Assembly: GCA_030454995.1 (NCBI GenBank)
Contig: JAKDQI010000005.1
Coordinates: forward strand, 1-32,961
From: Pseudolactococcus plantarum
GTDB lineage: Bacteria; Bacillota; Bacilli; Lactobacillales; Streptococcaceae
Direction of reading: 5' to 3'
DNA: 32,961 nt
The notes under the pieces were generated by a model, which saw only the letters and a program-made list of their open reading frames with translations, did not search any database and was not told where the DNA came from. Made by a program: the position numbers and the translations under genes. Shown one piece after another: positions 29,935-32,961 of this stretch. How positions within the stretch are numbered: position 1 is the stretch's first letter; each line of letters starts with the position of its first letter.

Positions 29935-31007
29935 TGCATCTCTTTCAAAGCGGCTTGTAATTTTAATTGTAAAGTTGTTTGTGGTAGTGCATCATAAGCC
30001 TCATCTGTTAGATAGGTCCATTGCTCTTGAATCTTATCGACCTTCTCGACTTGCACAAGCATCACTTGCCACTTTTGATGCGTAAACAGATGTGTGACAG
30101 GAGAAATCGTCAGCTGTTTAGCATCCGGATACTGTGCACTAACACCATCATATATGGCATCCCATGAGTCAAACTCCACTAAAGGAAAAGTCCAAAAATT
30201 AGCCAGCAAGCCCGTTTTTGGCCGTTGCTCATAAGCTAGAGCACCACTTGTTTCGGAAATAATGGCAGCATAAAATTTTGGTATTTGCTTAGTTTTTTTA
30301 GTTTTGATCGGATAGGTTAATTCTGTCCCATCCTGATAGGAGAGATTAAATCTAGCAAAGGGCGATTCGCTTTTCGTCTCTGCTTTAGCACGCATGAGTG
30401 ATGTCCCAAGATCCATGACTGCCTGATTAAAGTCACCAGGTCTTACTGGATCAACAATCGGTAAGATACGCTCATAAAATAATTTTCTAGAACTTGGTTG
30501 CGCGATATCCGCATCTATCTTTAGTAAACGCGCAAAAACGCGGAACATATTCCCATCAAGCGCCGGCACGACCTCACCAAAGCTAATACTCGCAATCGCT
30601 GCCGCTGTATATGGCCCAATTCCTGATAAAGTTTGTAAGTCCTTTGCAGTGCTTGGAAAAATACCACCATGCTCCGTCATAATTTGGATGGCAGCTTTTT
30701 GCATATTTCGGACACGAGAATAATAGCCAAGTCCTGACCATAATTTCAGTAATACCGCTTCATCTGCATTCGCCAATGCCTCAACAGTGGGTAGGGCAGA
30801 TAAAAAACGCTCATAATACGGAATCACCGTCTCCACTTGCGTTTGTTGCAACATAATCTCACTGATCCAGATATGATAAGGTTCTTTATCCACGCGCCAA
30901 GGTAAGTGTGTGCGACCATTTTGGTCATACCACGCTAATAAGGTCGCCCTAAACGCAGCAACATCTTGCTCAAGTAACTTACCTGTTTTGTCATACCATG
31001 TGATCAC
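29931..31007 (-). CDS. mutY: A/G-specific adenine glycosylase lacking Fe-S ligands
   Basis: [24 protein letters not shown], Hh[16 protein letters not shown], catalytic Asp [10 protein letters not shown]-terminal NUDT1-like domain with FTH. Confidence 0.93.
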   Translation of the reverse strand: MITWYDKTGKLLEQDVAAFRATLLAWYDQNGRTHLPWRVDKEPYHIWISEIMLQQTQVETVIPYYERFLSALPTVEALANADEAVLLKLWSGLGYYSRVRNMQKAAIQIMTEHGGIFPSTAKDLQTLSGIGPYTAAAIASISFGEVVPALDGNMFRVFARLLKIDADIAQPSSRKLFYERILPIVDPVRPGDFNQAVMDLGTSLMRAKAETKSESPFARFNLSYQDGTELTYPIKTKKTKQIPKFYAAIISETSGALAYEQRPKTGLLANFWTFPLVEFDSWDAIYDGVSAQYPDAKQLTISPVTHLFTHQKWQVMLVQVEKVDKIQEQWTYLTDEAYDALPQTTLQLKLQAALKEMQ

Positions 31008-32077
31008 TGTTTTAATGCCTCTAATTTTTGCGTCTGATCAGATAAGATTAAAGCATCAATCACCTCATCAAGCTTACCTGAAATAATGGCATCTAATTTT
31101 TGTAAAGTTAAGCCAATCCGGTGATCTGTCACACGGTTTTGAGGGAAATTATAGGTACGAATACGCTCTGAACGATCTCCTGTCCCAACCGTTGATTTTC
31201 TCATTTCATCATTTTTATCTTGTTCGATTTGTGCAAAATGATCATAGACACGCGCATTAATAATTTTCATGGCTTTATCTCTATTCTTTTGTTGGTTACG
31301 TTCTTCTTGCATCTCAACTTTGATGCCAGTCGGAATATGCACCATACGTACGGCAGTCGCAACCTTATTGACATTTTGTCCACCAGCACCTGATGCATGG
31401 TAGATATCTATTCTTAAATCCTTTGGATCGATGTTGATATCAAAGTCTTCTATCTCAGGCATGACAAGCACAGTTGCTGTCGAGGTATGGACACGACCTT
31501 GTGTCTCAGTTTTTGGGACACGTTGCACGCGATGTGCACCACTTTCATACTTCAGTTTTGAGTATACTGAATTCCCTGAAATCATGACAGACACTTCTTT
31601 AATCCCACCAATTTCAGTGACATTTGATTCTAGTATTTCAAATTTCCAGCCTTGGTTTTCAGAGTATTTTTGGTACATACCAAGTAAATCTCCAGCAAAT
31701 AACGCTGCTTCATCCCCACCTGCTGCACCACGGATTTCCAAGATAATATTTTTCTCATCGTTTGGATCTTTAGGTAAGAGTAGAATCTTGATTTCTTCTT
31801 CGAGTTCACTTTTCTCACTCTTTAAGGCTTTCAACTCTTCCTTAAACATATCGGCTTCATCAGCATCTAAACTAGCGTCAGACAGCATCTCCTCAGCGTC
31901 AGAAATACCAGTTGTCACTTCCACATAACGTTCATAAGCAGCAACTGTTTCACGTAGTGAAGCCTCTTCTTTTGATAAGGCCATAAATCTTTTTGTATCG
32001 CTGACAACTTCTGGATCACTTAGTAATCCGCCTAATTCCTCATAGCGATCTGCCATAATTTGTAACTGGTCAAACAT
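31004..32077 (-). CDS. prfA: Peptide chain release factor 1
   Basis: GGQ motif [33 protein letters not shown]. Confidence 0.98.
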   Translation of the reverse strand: MFDQLQIMADRYEELGGLLSDPEVVSDTKRFMALSKEEASLRETVAAYERYVEVTTGISDAEEMLSDASLDADEADMFKEELKALKSEKSELEEEIKILLLPKDPNDEKNIILEIRGAAGGDEAALFAGDLLGMYQKYSENQGWKFEILESNVTEIGGIKEVSVMISGNSVYSKLKYESGAHRVQRVPKTETQGRVHTSTATVLVMPEIEDFDINIDPKDLRIDIYHASGAGGQNVNKVATAVRMVHIPTGIKVEMQEERNQQKNRDKAMKIINARVYDHFAQIEQDKNDEMRKSTVGTGDRSERIRTYNFPQNRVTDHRIGLTLQKLDAIISGKLDEVIDALILSDQTQKLEALKQ

Positions 32078-32669
32078 CTTTTTTCATTTCCTTCATTTTT
32101 TCTAAGTCTGGCTTAAACCAGTGTTTACGACAAACAGGTAGATAGCTTTCATTGCCACCTATTTGAATCTGACTCCCTTCATAAACGGGATCGCCATTTT
32201 CTGTACGTAAAACCATTGTTGCTTTTTTACTACAAAACCAACAAATCGTTTTAATTTCTTCTATCTTGTCAGCGAGTAAAAGCAAGTGTTTACTGCCTTC
32301 GAATAACTGATTTTGAAAATCGTTTTTCAAGCCAAATGCCATGACTGGCACATTCAACTCATCTACCACTCTAGCAAAGTCATAGATATTTTTTTTGCTA
32401 AGAAATTGTGCCTCATCGATCAAAATGCAATATGGCTTCTGATCCAACCCGTCGATATAATCATAAACATTTAAGCTATCATCTATCGGTACTGCTTGAC
32501 CACGCATCCCTATGCGAGAACTAACCACACCAATCTCATCGCGATTATCTAGGGCGCTCGTCATAATCACGACTGGTTTGCCCTGCTCTTCGTAGTTATG
32601 CGCTACTTTTAAAATTTCGATGGACTTGCCACTATTCATGGTCCCGTACTTAAAATATAATTGTGCCAC
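32070..32669 (-). CDS. tdk: Thymidine kinase
   Basis: [31 protein letters not shown], Zn ligands CWFC...CRKH; GTG start with SD AAAGGAG. Confidence 0.97.
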   Translation of the reverse strand: MAQLYFKYGTMNSGKSIEILKVAHNYEEQGKPVVIMTSALDNRDEIGVVSSRIGMRGQAVPIDDSLNVYDYIDGLDQKPYCILIDEAQFLSKKNIYDFARVVDELNVPVMAFGLKNDFQNQLFEGSKHLLLLADKIEEIKTICWFCSKKATMVLRTENGDPVYEGSQIQIGGNESYLPVCRKHWFKPDLEKMKEMKKDV

Positions 32670-32961
32670 CTGTTAACTCCTTTGATGTTAAACGCCAACT
32701 CATATCATCATCACTCAATACTCAAAACGTTTATTCTCTCTATTGCTATCTCATCAAAAGCCATTTTATCAAAATAAAAAAGGCACCTATAGAGATAGTC
32801 ATTACCTTTCATTATATCATTATATTAGCTTTTTTTCTTTTTATTATTTTTGGAAAATGTGGGGGGATAAAAATTCTGTGACGCAATATCATGTATTTGC
32901 ACTTCTAAGTATAATCTCTCGCATCTAATGTATCCTCTAATACCTATCTTTCTTCATTTTC

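Noticed and set aside
30885-30893. DnaA-box-like TTATCCACG
   Set aside because: Single imperfect match inside mutY with no cluster of boxes or AT-rich unwinding region
31431-31928. 165-aa plus-strand ORF antisense to prfA
   Set aside because: Ser/Phe-rich translation typical of a shadow ORF; prfA is unambiguous
32809-32826. Short tandem CATTATATCATTATATTA upstream of tdk
   Set aside because: Low-complexity AT sequence, only two units; may contain tdk promoter elements but not convincing as a repeat array
1-32961. CRISPR arrays, tRNA/rRNA genes, transposases, phage or defence islands
   Set aside because: No repeated spacer structure, no recognisable RNA genes and no mobile-element proteins seen in the ORFs or intergenic regions

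Overview
This window looks like low-GC Firmicutes chromosome. Protein content and gene order suggest Streptococcaceae, probably Lactococcus-like, but that assignment is inference. It is mostly core genome: dnaE, pyrG, truA, azlCD, rpsD, a trmH-family methyltransferase, pnuC/nadR/NrtR-like Nudix, acyP, metF, a pabB-pabC fusion, and a compact tdk-prfA-mutY-prmC-tsaC-glyA-ndpA-lysozyme operon. Three ABC export loci are interspersed, one of them with a divergent TetR regulator. I saw no rRNA, tRNA, transposase, phage genes or CRISPR, and no obvious new defence or mobile system. The main signals are regulatory or residue-level: (1) a pyrG leader matching the GGGC-start reiterative-transcription attenuator; (2) an NrtR-like gene with a perfect 10-bp-arm operator on its -10 and a promoter geometry predicting a leaderless mRNA, heading an nadR-pnuC operon; (3) a second promoter, before the trmH-family gene, with the same leaderless geometry; (4) a cysteine-free MutY lacking all four Fe-S ligands, inserted with ATGA overlaps between prfA and prmC; (5) an ABC ATPase whose Walker B Asp is Tyr; (6) two tandem MET-box-like sites before metF; (7) a structured rpsD leader; (8) a 21-bp-arm perfect inverted repeat at the acyP stop; (9) an unannotated 26-aa hydrophobic ORF upstream of dnaE. 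All calls come from reading the sequence; no database searches were run.
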